Origin: Psoroptes ovis
Lineage: Eukaryota > Arthropoda > Arachnida > Sarcoptiformes > Psoroptidae
DNA: 64,000 bases
NCBI GenBank assembly: GCA_002943765.1
Contig: PQWQ01000014.1
Coordinates: 682,001-746,000, forward strand
Reading direction: 5' to 3'
The notes under the pieces are model-generated. The model ran no database searches. It saw nothing but the letters and a program-made list of their open reading frames with translations, and was not told where the DNA came from. Below, piece after piece: positions 11,831-24,001 of the stretch (the first letter of the stretch is position 1; each line of letters starts with the position of its first letter). Both the position numbers and the translations under genes were made by a program.

Positions 11831-13975
11831 CAAAGTATCAAAATTTGTAGTGGATTGGCCAATGAAATTAATAGAAACGATTGAATATCATGAAACAATG
11901 AATTAACTCCAACGTTTTGACATTGCAGTTTTTAAACATATTTTTTATTTCGTTGAATTTGTTGAATTCATTCATTTTTCCAACAATAATTATTCGTAGA
12001 ATTTGGAATTTTTCGTTTTGAACAGACATTTTTTAATTTCTTCTGTTGTTTTTCCATCCATTCATTCAAAGCGATATTTTTTCTCAGCTCAAATAAAAAA
12101 TTGATGTCGCAATAACCATAATCATTGATATATGAATGAATGAATGAATTTTTTTTTGTTTGTTTGAATAATTATCAAACAAATATACATGAAAATTTTT
12201 CAACACACAAAAAAAATCCGAGAAAAAAAATGAAGAGAAAAATAACAAATCAATGGTGAAAAATTCAATGACAAAATAGAATGACAAACGTATTAATGAA
12301 ATGAAATGAAATTGAGTGAATGAATTTAAATGGATAATGAACATATCGTTTTCAATAATAATAATAATAATAATAATTAATAATAATTATTAAATCAAAC
12401 GTATACACGTATATTTTCTTCTGTAGCTGTGTGTGTGTGTGTGAGCACACGTGTATAATATACGTATTCAAATAATTAATGAATGATAATACGTAAATGA
12501 ATTAATGAATCAATTCATTAATTCATTCATTGAATAAATTATTCAAATTTTGTAATTCTTCTATCTTCACATTTGAATTTATTATGCATTTCATTTGTCT
12601 ATATATGTCCTTTGTGATAATAATATAATTAATGAAAATTTATGTTTATTACTTCCGTAAATTGTAAAATATTTTTCCATGTTAATTTCACAAATTTTTT
12701 TTTCAATTTTTTTGATTTGAATAAGTATTTACCTTTGATTTTTGAATTTCTTAACTTGATTAATTGATTAAATCAAAAAAATTTTCTTGAAATTTTTGGA
12801 AAATTTTTTCCCACATTCAATCAAATCAAATTTTTTCCATCAATCTACCAATGATAAATCCTTTGATTTTATCGACATTTTTCCAAATAATTTGATTTGA
12901 TTACGAAAATATTACACAATCAAAAATAAAAATCAATTATCATTGTTTCTATGTGCTTAAGATTTTCATAAGTATTTCAAATGTCTTAAAAATCTTGTGT
13001 TTTACATCATAAAATACAATGCAAATGTTTGCACTGCAAAATGATGAAATTTGATGATTTTTGAAAACCCCCACTCAAAAACAAACCCTAATTGCTACAT
13101 CTTTATTACATCAGAAGCTGTAACAAGTACATTATGTTCTCTTAACTCTCTATACCTCTGATACCTCTCTCGATCAAAGTATCCAAATACATCCAATACA
13201 TCACTTGAAAATTATTGCAATAATTTAAAAAATAAATAAATTAAAGTAAAATAAATTGATTAATTGATTTGAAATGTTAAAAGATGGAAAATTACAAAAC
13301 AATCCAAAATCAATCCAATGCCAATGTCAAATCATTCTTTTTTTGATTTTTTAAAATAGAAAAATGAAATAATTTAATGACAATTTTGTTAATATTTATG
13401 AAATTCTTAAATTCGTACACACAATTTTTCCATTATTTTGCTGTTTGAAATTATTTGGTTTAAGCAATCCGATTATGTTGTTGTATACAACAACATATGA
13501 ACGCAACACTAATAGATTGATTATAAGTGGAAATCATTATTATTTTTTCATTATTTTTCCATTCAAACTCATACATATACAATTGCTAACACACAATCGA
13601 TATAACAAACAAATATATTAAATAAATAAATCAGACAAAAAATACAAATTTTTATTGCATCAAATTTGATGACAATGTTGAAATCCGTGTGTTGCTGTAT
13701 TCATTCGTTCATTCAAATTTCATCCAATATATATTAAATTTGTTAATATTTGAATGTATTTGTAAGCTTTCAAACAGTGCACATAAATATTAAATAAATG
13801 AAATAATCATACGACTACCACAACAGCAGCAACAACAAAGGCAACGATGAAACGATTATTATTATCCTCTTACGAAATACATCCAAATATTCATATCAAT
13901 ATCATATATTGATGGTATTGGCTGCAAAATCAAGAAGAAAAGAAGGGATAATTTATACAAATTATCAATTAATCA

Positions 13976-14004
13976 ATCGATCGATCGATCGATCGATCGA
14001 TCGA
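13976..14004. repeat. (TCGA)n microsatellite
   Basis: About seven units of the self-complementary tetranucleotide TCGA in a row, ending TCGATGGATG. The array is its own inverted repeat. Confidence 0.8.
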
Positions 14005-14847
14005 TGGATGAATGTATAAATCAATCCAATTAATTGATTCAAACACAGAGAAAAAATGACGACGAAAATCTTGGCAGTTTTCAATCGATTTTGCAATAAT
14101 TTTATCAGCAAAAAGCAAACGTCTACGATGACATGTGATTGCGATATATTGGCAATGGTAGCGTCACAAATATTTCAAAAAATATAAATGTTTTTTTGGG
14201 CGCCAATCGGACGCTTTTCATTGTCGCTATTGATGATAATTATAAGTCTCATTTTCAAGTAATCAATTTTTCAAAAATTAAAATCGATTATATGGATTAT
14301 CATAATCATGTGATTTTCAAAGCTTTATTCCAAGCCAAATTGTTTTAATTTTGGCGTCATCCATGGTGACAATCATGAAACAATTAAATCAATGATGTTT
14401 AAAGGTAGAAAAAAGCCTCCAATTCTCAAATTTTTCAGCCTCAATTAAATTTCAAATTATGCCAAAAAAAGAGAAAAATACCACATGTGGTAAATCAATG
14501 ATAATGGCATGATGATGCTGGATACAAGTGTAATATATGGAAATTTACTCAATTATTAAACCATTTTTTTATTTCATAAATGGAAATAGTATTTCAATTG
14601 AAAAAAAAAATGGTGCAATACATTTATTCACATGCTAAAAAAAAAGTGTCATTCCGCTCGTTGTTTGATAATCATATATATTTAACCTTTAACGAACCGA
14701 ATAAAATTTGAAATGGTTTCATTATGATTCAACGATTTCGAAATCGTTTCATTATGAATGCGCAAAAAAAAAAATAGTTTAATAAAAGACTCGTGATGGA
14801 AAATTCTGTGAAACATAAATAATTCATTATTCCTACGTGAATAGGTT

Positions 14848-14882
14848 CACACACACATGTGTGTGTGTGTGTGTGTGTGTGC
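14848..14882. repeat. Palindromic (CA)n-(TG)n microsatellite
   Basis: A run of about five CA units passes directly into about twelve TG units, so the junction CACACACATGTGTGTG is a perfect inverted repeat able to form a hairpin or Z-DNA. Simple-sequence origin. Confidence 0.8.
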
Positions 14883-15106
14883 GTAATCAATCAATTATTT
14901 GTCAAAGAGAGAAGAAAAAATTCCATAAAATTGAAATTTCATTATCAAATCATATTATTATTACACATTTGGAAAACTTTTCAGAAAAAAAAAAAATTTC
15001 ATTCACCTGTTGAAACATTTATGTTTATTTATTCATTCATTTATTTATTCAATGATTTCATTTTATTTTATTTTCATCAAAACAAACAACTGTAAACATA
15101 GAGTTT

Positions 15107-15189
15107 CATCAATCGATGATCAATCAATCTATCGATCAATCATTAATCAATCGATCTATTGATCGTTCTAATGATTGATTGATTGATCA
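15107..15189. repeat. ATCAATC / GATTGAT inverted repeat
   Basis: Degenerate ATCAATCGAT and ATCAATCTATC units on the left face GATTGATTGATTGATCA on the right, giving a loose inverted repeat about 80 bp long. It looks like a decayed tetranucleotide array rather than a defined element. Confidence 0.4.
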
Positions 15190-15587
15190 GAAATATTTCA
15201 TTACATTTTGTTTCCATTATTTATTTTTACACCATGTAAAAATTATGTAATTTATTCATCATTCATCATTTCATTTATTATTATTATTTGTAAATTTCTT
15301 CCTTTTTGTTTTCCACAAAAAAATACTTTTAAAATATTTATTCAATATACATACATATTGAAACCAAGGTTTTTTTTTCCTTTGAAACATTTGTTCTTCA
15401 ACATTTTTTTAGTTTTAGTTTTTCTTCCGTATCATTTTCAATGATTTCATTGAAACACACGTACAGACACAAATAAATGGAAGAAAAAAAAAATTGGCCA
15501 ATAAATCGTGTATCATTCACACACACAAGCTTACAAACGCAACACGCACGTATTTTGTCAATTATTACGCGTATTTTGTTCATATAT

Positions 15588-15667
15588 TTAGATTGTCCAA
15601 AAAGTTCATTCGGCTTAATCAATAGAGTTGCTCATGAAAATCGGCTAGAACTTTTCGGACAACCTAA
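15588..15667 (+). mobile_element. Mariner-type MITE, copy 3
   Basis: 80 bp, TTAGATTGTCC to GGACAACCTAA, with TA at both flanks (left TA separated by one T). The core matches the family consensus: CATTCGGCTTAATCAATAG, then GCTCATGAAAATCGGC. Confidence 0.88.
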
Positions 15668-18600
15668 TATGATTTATTATCAATTTATCAGTATTATTAT
15701 TTATTTAATATTTAATATATTCAAAAACATTTCAATGTCAAACTTCCTCTTCCTGTTCAAAAATGAAAAAATTTCACAAATCCATACACACAAATACAAA
15801 AGGTAAACAATTACATGAACATTTTTTTCTTTCGTTTTGTTTTCTTCATATCACATACTATTATCATCATTGAATAATAATAATAATCAAGGAAATTTCG
15901 TTTCAATTTTTCAAATTTCCAATACACGTGTTTGGGCTGTGTTTCATAGCCATTTCTCCTACATTTTAACGCGTGTTTCTTTGCTGTTGTTGAAATGTAA
16001 TAGATATACGCAATGATATTTTCAGATATATTAGTTTTTCGTCTTCAATATTCAATGGTTTTTTTGAATATTTGAAAAAAATTTTTTCACACTCACGTAC
16101 ACACTAATACAAAGGTAATACAAATAAATAAATATTTTCATTACAAACAAGATATTGATTCATTTTGATGTGCTACAAATGACAAATTACATAATCATCA
16201 TCATCATCAATGAACATCATATCATCAATTATTTGTATTTCAATGTATTTCAATATTTTTTTTTCTTTCTTAGTTGATTTGCACTTTTACATTTGATGAT
16301 GTACGATGCATTATGGTGGTGTGTGTGTGATTGAATGAACTTCAAATGATTGCCACCATACTTGTTCACAAAATTAGTGAAAGCACTGATTAGTTGTTGT
16401 TTGAGTTGAAGTTTGTTGAGTTATTTTTTTTTTTCGTCGAAATTTAAACGAAATGAAATAATTTTCTCTTCGTAGAAAGAGATTGAAATATAGGAAGCAA
16501 AATTTCAAGCGAAATTTCAATCGAAAAAAAATTGTATGGCAACTTTGAAAATCTTTGAAATTTGTTAAATTTGATTGCATAATAAGACCTCGACTAAGGT
16601 CACAATGACCTTTTTTTTTTGTTGTTGTTGCTGCTGTTTGAATGCTGCTGAAGACTGCTGTCGCAGTTGCAACAAATTTGTTTGAAATTTATTTATTTAT
16701 TCATTTTCTTTCGTTCGTTCGTTGTTTTTTCTACATTGATTGAAATTTGAATTTTTTTTTGCTGGAAAAAGTGAAATTATTAATGAATGATCATAATATT
16801 ATAAATGAATGAACACTAGAGCTAAATGACGTTTTATTTGTTGTTGTTGTTTGATTGTTTGAATGTTCATGCTTAAATACAATGATGATTCAAATGTAAT
16901 AATTCAAACTATGACGTTTTAGAAAATACACAAAAAAAATTGTAATTGCGATGCATATTTATCTTAGGTTTTACCATGGTTGATAATATTCAAATAATCA
17001 TTGTTCCATATGTATTGTATTTAGGTCCTAAATAATTTGGGCCTGTTTGTTTCATACATTCGTCAAACCAATTTTATAAGTGTGAAATTTCAATTTCAAT
17101 TCACAGATTGAACGAATTAATGGAATATTTGCGGGAAAATTCTTCCAATATTTCAAACATGAATTCATTTGATTTCAATTTGAATTTGAAATTTCTAAAT
17201 TGAATAGTAATCCATCGTTTTTTTTCAGACTGAAATATTCTCAAATATGGCATCAAATGAATGAAACAAAAAATGAATAAAATAAAATAAATTCATACAA
17301 AAATGACTTTACATTTATGTATCAAATCAATGTCAAATATTCATGTAGTAATATGAATGTTTTGAAATGAATTTTTTGAAATGAATTTTTTTTTGTGGAA
17401 AAACAAAGAAAAATTATGAAATATACTTTGTATAGTTGTCGTTTACATTGAATATTTCATACAATTTCATATGATTTTCATTGATTTTTGAATAAATTTA
17501 AATTTAATTTCAAGCAATTTTCATTCATTTATCTGAATGTTACCTATGTTCAAATAAATATTCAAATTTTCTCTGAAAATTTTCCACCTATTTCAAGGTA
17601 CCATAATAACGATGATATTTTCTGGTAATCGAATGAAAAATGGCCTAAGAAATGAAACATTGATTAATAATGATTTGATTTATTTTGCCATAAATGAGAA
17701 ATTAATCAATAATCCAGATTTGACATTGAATTATATTATAGCATTATCAATCAAATGATTGATTAAATAAATATGAAAATGATTTCACAATCCTTCATTT
17801 TTTTTACTATGTTTTTTATTCATCAAACAAAATTTAAATGATTATTTTTTCAATGTAAATTGATTGGAAAATAAATAATTTTTTTGATGATAATTAATAA
17901 TCGATTCGTTACTCGAATGTGGCAAAAAAAAAAGTTTATTTATTTTCAAATCAATTCAATTCGATTCAATTCAATTCATTTCAATTATCAATTCCATGTG
18001 ATAAAAGCTTCAAATTATTTCAAAACTTATCAAAGACAAATGGAAATGAAAAAAATAATTTATTCAATTTTTCAATCATTATTCGGTCATAGTCACTGGT
18101 TGATTGTTCATTTATATATGTGTGTAATTTTGATAATTTGAACTGTGATAATGAGAATTATCATTTTAAATGTGTTTGACTGTGTGTGTGTGTGTGTTTC
18201 ACAAGCTTGATGCAACATGCTTTGATTTCAAAGATCAGGACTTTGAACTTTGTTTATTTCCATTTATTTATTTTTGCATTTCAAAAAAAAAAAAAAATTC
18301 ATTTGTTCGTATTACATTTTCTTTATTAGATTGCAAATTTATCATTACACTTTTTGGTATCACAACATTCAATCATATTATATGTGCATGGATTATTGCA
18401 TATTTTGTCGGCACGATCGATCAGCAACAACAACACACAATGACGACGACTATACGACTATACGACGACGACAATCATAACCACAACGACGACGACGACG
18501 ACAAACAACAAATATTCGATGTAATCAAATACAAATACATGTAAAGGAATGAAATACTAAATGTTTTTGTTGCTGTTGTCTTCGTCGTTGTTTGATGCTG

Positions 18601-18875
18601 TGATATTTCGAAATGATTTCGACATCATTTTCGTTTCTGATTTTTGAATTTGAATTACATTTTTTTCTTTTTGATCAGCCATTTACTGCCTTCTGCTGAG
18701 CTATTTTCAAAATTGTTTTAAAATTTTTACGATTTTTACGATCAAAAGATGGCAAAACGTAAAGTTTCTCGTTTTGTTTACTTATTTTTAAATTTAGTCT
18801 TAAAAGGATTGAAATCATTTTATTTTGTATTTTCTGTGTTTTAAAATTCAAATTTGAACATATTTCTTTTTGAAA

Positions 18876-19910
18876 ATGGCCACCAAAGCTTTAACTGATA
18901 CCAATGATAATAATGATAATCAATATTACACTGTAATACGTGTAAAACGTAAATATATCGATGATCCAAATCGTCAAGATCGTTATGATGATTGTCAATC
19001 ATCTAATAATGGAAATAGTAATAAACGTTTGAGACATCTTGGTTCGTTTTCACAAAAACATGATGAAACAAGTTTGCGATCGCAAAATTTTCTACAAAAA
19101 ATGGGCTTTAAACAACCGAAACGTATTCGTTTCAATGATTTTGATGATGATGAACAATTTTCTACGTTTTTGAATAGTGATAAAGATAATTCATCGAAAA
19201 AACCTAAATCCGATAATGATGAAGAAAAAGAGAATGACATTTTGAACATAGAATTACCGCCAAATGATATGATCGGTAAGCTTTGTATTTATTCAACGTA
19301 TTGTTTTGTTTCTAATTTATATTATCCCGAATTCGAATCAGATGAAAATCAACCAAAAAATGATCAACAAAAACAAGTCGAAGATCCAATCGTTACATGC
19401 AATGGACAGCCAATGATATCAATCAAATCAAATGAAAATGAAATGCTACTGAATCGTCAAGAAAAATATTTATATGATTATTATATTTTATTGGATGATC
19501 TAATCGATTTTGTTGAACAAGATAAAAAAAATAATTATGATATTGATGGTAATGAATTAAACGATAATAATAATAATTATGATGATGATGAAGAACCATC
19601 AAGTAATGATGAAAATTATCGTTACAATGATTATCCGGATGAAGATGAATTTTCTGATGATGATGATGAAGAAGATAAAGATACAGATAATTCAGATAAT
19701 GAAAAAAATGATGATGATTATGAAAATGAATTCGATCTCGATGAATATCGAGATAATGATATGTATAATCTATGTGATGAATTTGATAGATTTTATAGGA
19801 ATAATAATGATAATGACGACGATCGATACGATGGTGATTCAGATGATGATGATGATGATAACGAATATGATCGAGAATATGGCAATCGAATAATCCATTT
19901 CAAAAGATAA
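18876..19910 (+). CDS. IWR1: Iwr1 / SLC7A6OS-like RNA polymerase II nuclear import factor
   Basis: ATG at 18876 (GAAAATGGCC, good context) opens the frame; there is no upstream in-frame ATG. The N-terminal block YYTVIRVKRKYIDDP matches the conserved start of Iwr1 proteins. The C-terminal half holds EKYLYDYYILLDD (family: YVYDxYY), NYRYNDYPDEDEF and a long Asp/Glu/Asn tail. Yeast Iwr1 binds assembled RNA polymerase II and carries it into the nucleus through importin alpha, then is exported. A likely 66-nt phase-1 intron, 19276-19341 (GTAAGC..CAG), has no stop and keeps frame: splicing gives 322 aa, retention 344 aa. The retained piece is hydrophobic and Tyr/Cys-rich, unlike its surroundings, so I favour splicing. 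The acidic tail is nearly pure Asp/Asn codons, so homology there is weak; the call rests on the two short blocks. Confidence 0.75.
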   Translation: MATKALTDTNDNNDNQYYTVIRVKRKYIDDPNRQDRYDDCQSSNNGNSNKRLRHLGSFSQKHDETSLRSQNFLQKMGFKQPKRIRFNDFDDDEQFSTFLNSDKDNSSKKPKSDNDEEKENDILNIELPPNDMIGKLCIYSTYCFVSNLYYPEFESDENQPKNDQQKQVEDPIVTCNGQPMISIKSNENEMLLNRQEKYLYDYYILLDDLIDFVEQDKKNNYDIDGNELNDNNNNYDDDEEPSSNDENYRYNDYPDEDEFSDDDDEEDKDTDNSDNEKNDDDYENEFDLDEYRDNDMYNLCDEFDRFYRNNNDNDDDRYDGDSDDDDDDNEYDREYGNRIIHFKR

Positions 19911-20270
19911 TTACATTTCTAAATCTAATTGTAAATATTGAATTTGTAATTTTATTTATTCCATTTTATTCATTTATTTGTATTATGATTTTGAATGAAT
20001 TATTCATCGATCTATGGTTTTTGCAATAAAAATTTGAATATTTTCTCATAGCTTTTTTGCTAGAAATTTTCATTTAACAACCATTTGACACGCAACATGT
20101 CGCCACTGACATGTTTTGAGCATGGACACGAAGACAATTTTTGACAATTGATCAAATGTCATTTTTCATGAATTCGTTTTTTTTTTGGACATTTATTTAA
20201 ATACAGATTTTCCAACTCTCTAATCAAAGAAAAAATATCGATTTTTCCTGAAATTTAAATAACAAATAAA
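19911..20270. other. Gap after Iwr1 with poly(A) signal
   Basis: 3' UTR with AATAAA at 20024-20029, about 115 nt after the Iwr1 stop. The rest holds no recognised feature apart from a locally GC-richer patch at 20085-20130. Confidence 0.4.
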
Positions 20271-20902
20271 ATGTCAATCAATAATAAAAGAAATTTATGT
20301 GAAATCAATGATGATAATAATTCGTTTGATGAAGCCAATAACAATAATCATCATCATCATCATCAAATAACAAAACGTCAAAAAAATATTGTAATCAACG
20401 ATAATCAACAATCCACTGATAACCGAGATAATGAAAAATTGACTAAATCAATAAATTTTAATGATAATGGTATGTTTTATTTGTTGATTACTGTTATATG
20501 ATCTTATTTTGAGCCAAAATAAACATTGTGAACCATTCTTTAATCAAATTTCGATAAAAATTGATTCATTCACATTTATTCTTCGCAAAAGCACGTTTTT
20601 TTTTAAATTAAAATTTCAAATTTTTGAAAATTCAAATGAGTAAAATTAATGATCATTGATTCATACACGAAAATAATCAAAATTCAAAATTCAAAAAAAA
20701 TCATTTGGACATTTTAAATAAATGTATTTATTCAATGTGTGTTTCCATGCATTTTAATTATATAGAAAATCAATTGATTTACCATTATAAATACTACCAC
20801 TGCTACCAAAAAAAAAAATGTTTTAATGATGATGAAGATGCTGCTGCTGCTGATGATGATGATGATGATTTGATACATGCATGCACACATAATTCGTGGT
20901 AA
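20271..20902 (+). CDS. Candidate two-exon small protein, unknown (111 aa if spliced)
   Basis: ATG at 20271 follows an AT-rich leader (AATAAAATGTC). Exon 1 (20271-20469) encodes an Asn/His-rich stretch with basic clusters (NNKRN, TKRQKN) and ends at a good donor (G|GTATGT). An acceptor at 20765 (TATAG) gives exon 2 (20766-20902) in matching phase, with KKKCFNDDEDAAAADDDDDD and a stop. No family is recognised. Basic start plus acidic tail superficially resembles its neighbour Iwr1, but I see no shared motif. Low complexity makes chance a serious alternative; exon 1 alone is better supported than the pair. Confidence 0.25.
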
Positions 20903-21173
20903 AAGTTGAACTATACTTGTACTTTTCTCTACTTTGCTTGTTCGCTGTTTTTTACCACATGCTTTTGGCAAATGATTTTTTTTTTTTTTTTGATTTTCAA
21001 CGTTAAAATAATGTATGCACTTTAGTGTGTCTAGTTTTTTATTGACGACTATCGTTAATATTTGATTAAGTTTCATTTTTGGTTGAAAATATAGAAATTA
21101 AGCTTTGTATCATCATCATCATCATCATCATCACCAGTTTTTGATTTTAACAACAACCACCATTTTTTTCCGA
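20903..21173. other. Upstream region of peroxiredoxin
   Basis: No gene is supported. AT-rich with a CAT trinucleotide run at 21109-21132, ending at the TATA-like box. Confidence 0.4.
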
Positions 21174-21181
21174 TATAAAAG
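21174..21181 (+). promoter_or_regulatory. TATA box, probable peroxiredoxin promoter
   Basis: TATAAAAG is a full-consensus TATA box. It is followed within about 185 nt by a strong splice donor (G|GTAAGT at 21366), and the next good acceptor on this strand in a usable place is the peroxiredoxin coding exon at 23017. A start site near 21200 (TCAGAG at about 21194) is inferred. Confidence 0.45.
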
Positions 21182-21199
21182 ACCTGATAGATATCAGAG

Positions 21200-21365
21200 A
21201 AAAAAAATTATTTTCATTTCATTATTACTTTGACTTGAATTGTTTTAATTTTTTGATATTTCAATTCATTCGCGTTTTTTCTATACGTTTTTCTAAATTT
21301 CAATCATATCAATTTTTTTCAAAGAAATTTGAATCAATTTTTGCTTTGATTTTTGTTTTAACTGG
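21200..21365 (+). other. Inferred non-coding first exon of peroxiredoxin
   Basis: Lies between the TATA box and the donor ACTGG|GTAAGT. It has no ATG-initiated frame of note. The intron to 23017 would be 1,652 nt. The 5' boundary is approximate and the whole exon is inferred. Confidence 0.35.
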
Positions 21366-23049
21366 GTAAGTTTTATTAATTTATTATTTCTAAAATTTCT
21401 TGAAGCATTTTTATTGTGTTTTGAATTTTATTTTATTTTCCTTCGAAAGTCTAATATTCAATTAACAATCAATTGATTTGTAAACTATCTTTCTATGATT
21501 GAAATTCAATTGATTATCACCATAGAAATAATTGATATTTCATTTCCATTTTTTTTAATTTGATTCAATTCGATGTTTACGATTATTGATTGACTGGTTG
21601 TTAATTTAATTCTGTCAATTCATTCTGATCATTTTCATTGGAATTGACCAAAGAAATTCCAAATTTCCCCCCAGTTAACATGCATAATACCATTTCTAAT
21701 TATTCATTCATATCAATAATTGATTATATTTCATTTAGCTAACCTTGAACAACCTTTTGTTATGAAGTTTTTTTTTGCTGTATTTAGTTAATTTCTGAAT
21801 AAATTTCCAACAATCATAACCACGCCATATTTTGTTTGTTTGTTTGTGTGTTCATTATAATTTCGACAAAGATAATAATGATTGGTTGACAAGACTAACT
21901 ATAATTAAATATTAATGATGACTAGCCGTTATATGATCGTCGATGAGGCTCCAGAGATGGCGTATTTTAATGCTTTTAATCAATCCTAAAATTTTCAAAT
22001 TTCGATATTTCGTGAAAAAATATATTTAGCGATAATTGTCTGAATTTTGGTCATTGAAAATTTGATGATGAAAAATAGCATCAAATAGCATGATGTAGCA
22101 TCATCATTCGTTTCTTCATTCATTCTGATAGCACCTGTTTGAAATGTTGAAATATTTTGAAAAATCTAGTTTTTTCTTTCAAGTATTTCAATTAAGATGC
22201 TACTACCAAATATAATGAATGAATGGAATGTATTTCATTTCATTTCATTCATTCATTCATTCCTTTTCCCAAATGATTAATGAAATGAAACACACGAATG
22301 ATACCTTGTTGTTGCTGTGCAGGTTGATACACATCATGCCTGTTTTTTTCTGTATATTTCTGAAGCTGAGCTGTGTCAATGCTTTTGCAGCAGTCCGCAC
22401 CTTATTTAGGAATGTTTGCGTGTGTTTTTTTTTCAGTGAAAAAATTGTGCAAAATCTTTAAATAATTTTTTTGATGACTTGTCAGTGAATTTTTGATATT
22501 TTGGCTATTTCAATTTCTAGCGAATCATTCCGCTGTGTTCCATTTGTAATTATCATTAGTAATCACCAATTTGTGTTCATTGTTTTTTTTCATTTCAATA
22601 ATTAATCATAAAATAATCACTTGAGCATCATTAAATTTTCACTAATTTTTATCACGATTTCTAAATTATCGAATGTTTCAACCTTTTTTTTTTTTTTTTT
22701 TTTTTTTTTGAATGAAAATGTCATTTTTCAACAAAGCATTCAAACCAAAACGAAGTATGATCATGATCTGTAATCTCATCAACATTTTGATGATCAATTT
22801 TCAAGCAAAACTTGTTTTTATTTTTAAGAAATGAAATTTCTTATTAATTACTAAGTTGTTCATTTTATGAAATTTTCTTTTTCCTCCACCTAGAAACACT
22901 TAGTTTTCGTATTCAACCGGAATCTGCTTCAGAAATTTCCAGTCAGTTTTCATCTTTTTCGCCATAATTTTTGATCGATTTTCATATCAATTTTTTTTCA
23001 TAATTTTATTCATTTAGTTACACCACAATATCCAGATAGAAATCGAGAA

Positions 23050-23714
23050 ATGGCTCAATCCGGTCCAAGAGTACAAAAACCAGCACCACAATTCAAAGGT
23101 GAAGCTGTTGTCAATGGTCAATTCAAAGAGATTAGCTTGGCTGATTACAAAGGAAAATATGTTGTATTGTTTTTCTATCCAATGGACTTGTAAGATTTGA
23201 CGTTTCTTGAATTTTTTTTCCATTTTATTTTCTTGAATTTGGTTTTTTTCACCCAAACAGTACATTTGTATGTCCAACTGAAATTATTGCATTCAGTGAA
23301 CGTGCTGATGAATTCCGTAAAATGAACTGTGAAGTAATCGCTTGTTCAACTGATAGTAAATTTACACATTTGGCATGGATCAATACACCGCGTAAAGAAG
23401 GTGGTCTCGGTGAAATGAATATTCCATTGTTGGCTGATAAAAATGGAAAAATTAGTCAAGATTATGGTGTTTATCTTGAAGATGGTGTACCATTGCGTGG
23501 CCTGTTCATTATTGATGGTAATCAAATTTTACGTCAAATAACCATTAATGATTTGCCTGTTGGTCGTAATGTTGATGAAACCATTCGATTGGTTCAAGCA
23601 TTTCAATACACTGATATTCATGGTGAAGTATGTCCGGCAAACTGGAAACCAGGTTCGGACACAATCAAACCAGCACCAGACAAGAGCAAAGAATATTTCA
23701 ACAAAAACAATTGA
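23050..23714 (+). CDS. PRDX: Typical 2-Cys peroxiredoxin (Prdx1/2 type)
   Basis: Exons 23050-23189 and 23261-23714 give 197 aa, the usual size for cytosolic typical 2-Cys peroxiredoxins. Peroxidatic Cys51 is in FTFVCPTE; resolving Cys171 is in GEVCPANWKPG. The GGLG loop (EGGLGEMN) and a C-terminal YF (KEYFNKNN) are both present, the pair linked to sensitivity to over-oxidation in eukaryotic enzymes. It reduces H2O2 and organic peroxides as a dimer/decamer using thioredoxin. The chosen ATG (GAGAAATGGC) gives MAQSGPRVQKPAPQFKG, the standard start. The frame stays open upstream to the acceptor at 23017 (PQYPDRNRE), so a longer form from another upstream exon is possible. It converges with the minus-strand prohormone gene, stop to stop 287 nt apart. 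It is related to a described group of mite peroxiredoxin allergens. Confidence 0.95.
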
Positions 23715-23966
23715 TGTATACTGAATTGATGAAAAAAAATGATAATTTTTCAGTGGTTTCAACCCACTAAATTATCTCTAAACTGGAAGATTTCAGTGAA
23801 AATTCAATACAAAAAGATAGTCTCAAATGTACCAAAAGAAAATTCACCTTTTCAAAAACACTAAATTCACTGTTTGTTTCACCATTAATAATTTTTACAA
23901 TATTTTTAAATGATACTTTTAAATTTCAATTAGAAATTAAAAAAAACGTGTTTTCAAATTGAATCT

Positions 23967-23972
23967 TTTATT
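23967..23972 (-). terminator. Poly(A) signal of the prohormone-like gene
   Basis: AATAAA on the minus strand about 30 nt after the stop codon at 24002-24004. Confidence 0.45.
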
Positions 23973-24001
23973 CAAAATTTATTCAGAAGAAAAAAAGGGA
24001 A

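Larger units (their letters stand above)
8871..18875. other. 10-kb gene-poor stretch
   Basis: No exon chain on either strand is supported. It holds three mariner-type MITEs (9795, 11267, 15588), long homopolymer tracts (A at 10696-10716, T at 11796-11826), a palindromic CA/TG microsatellite, a TCGA microsatellite and an ATCAATC/GATTGAT inverted repeat. Short ORFs within it are Phe/Ile/Asn/Lys-rich and look random. Long-range regulatory DNA for the flanking genes is possible but cannot be shown from sequence alone. Confidence 0.5.

Noticed and set aside
19579..19893. Met/Ile-rich frame overlapping Iwr1
   Set aside because: Out-of-frame reading of GAT repeats coding for the acidic tail.
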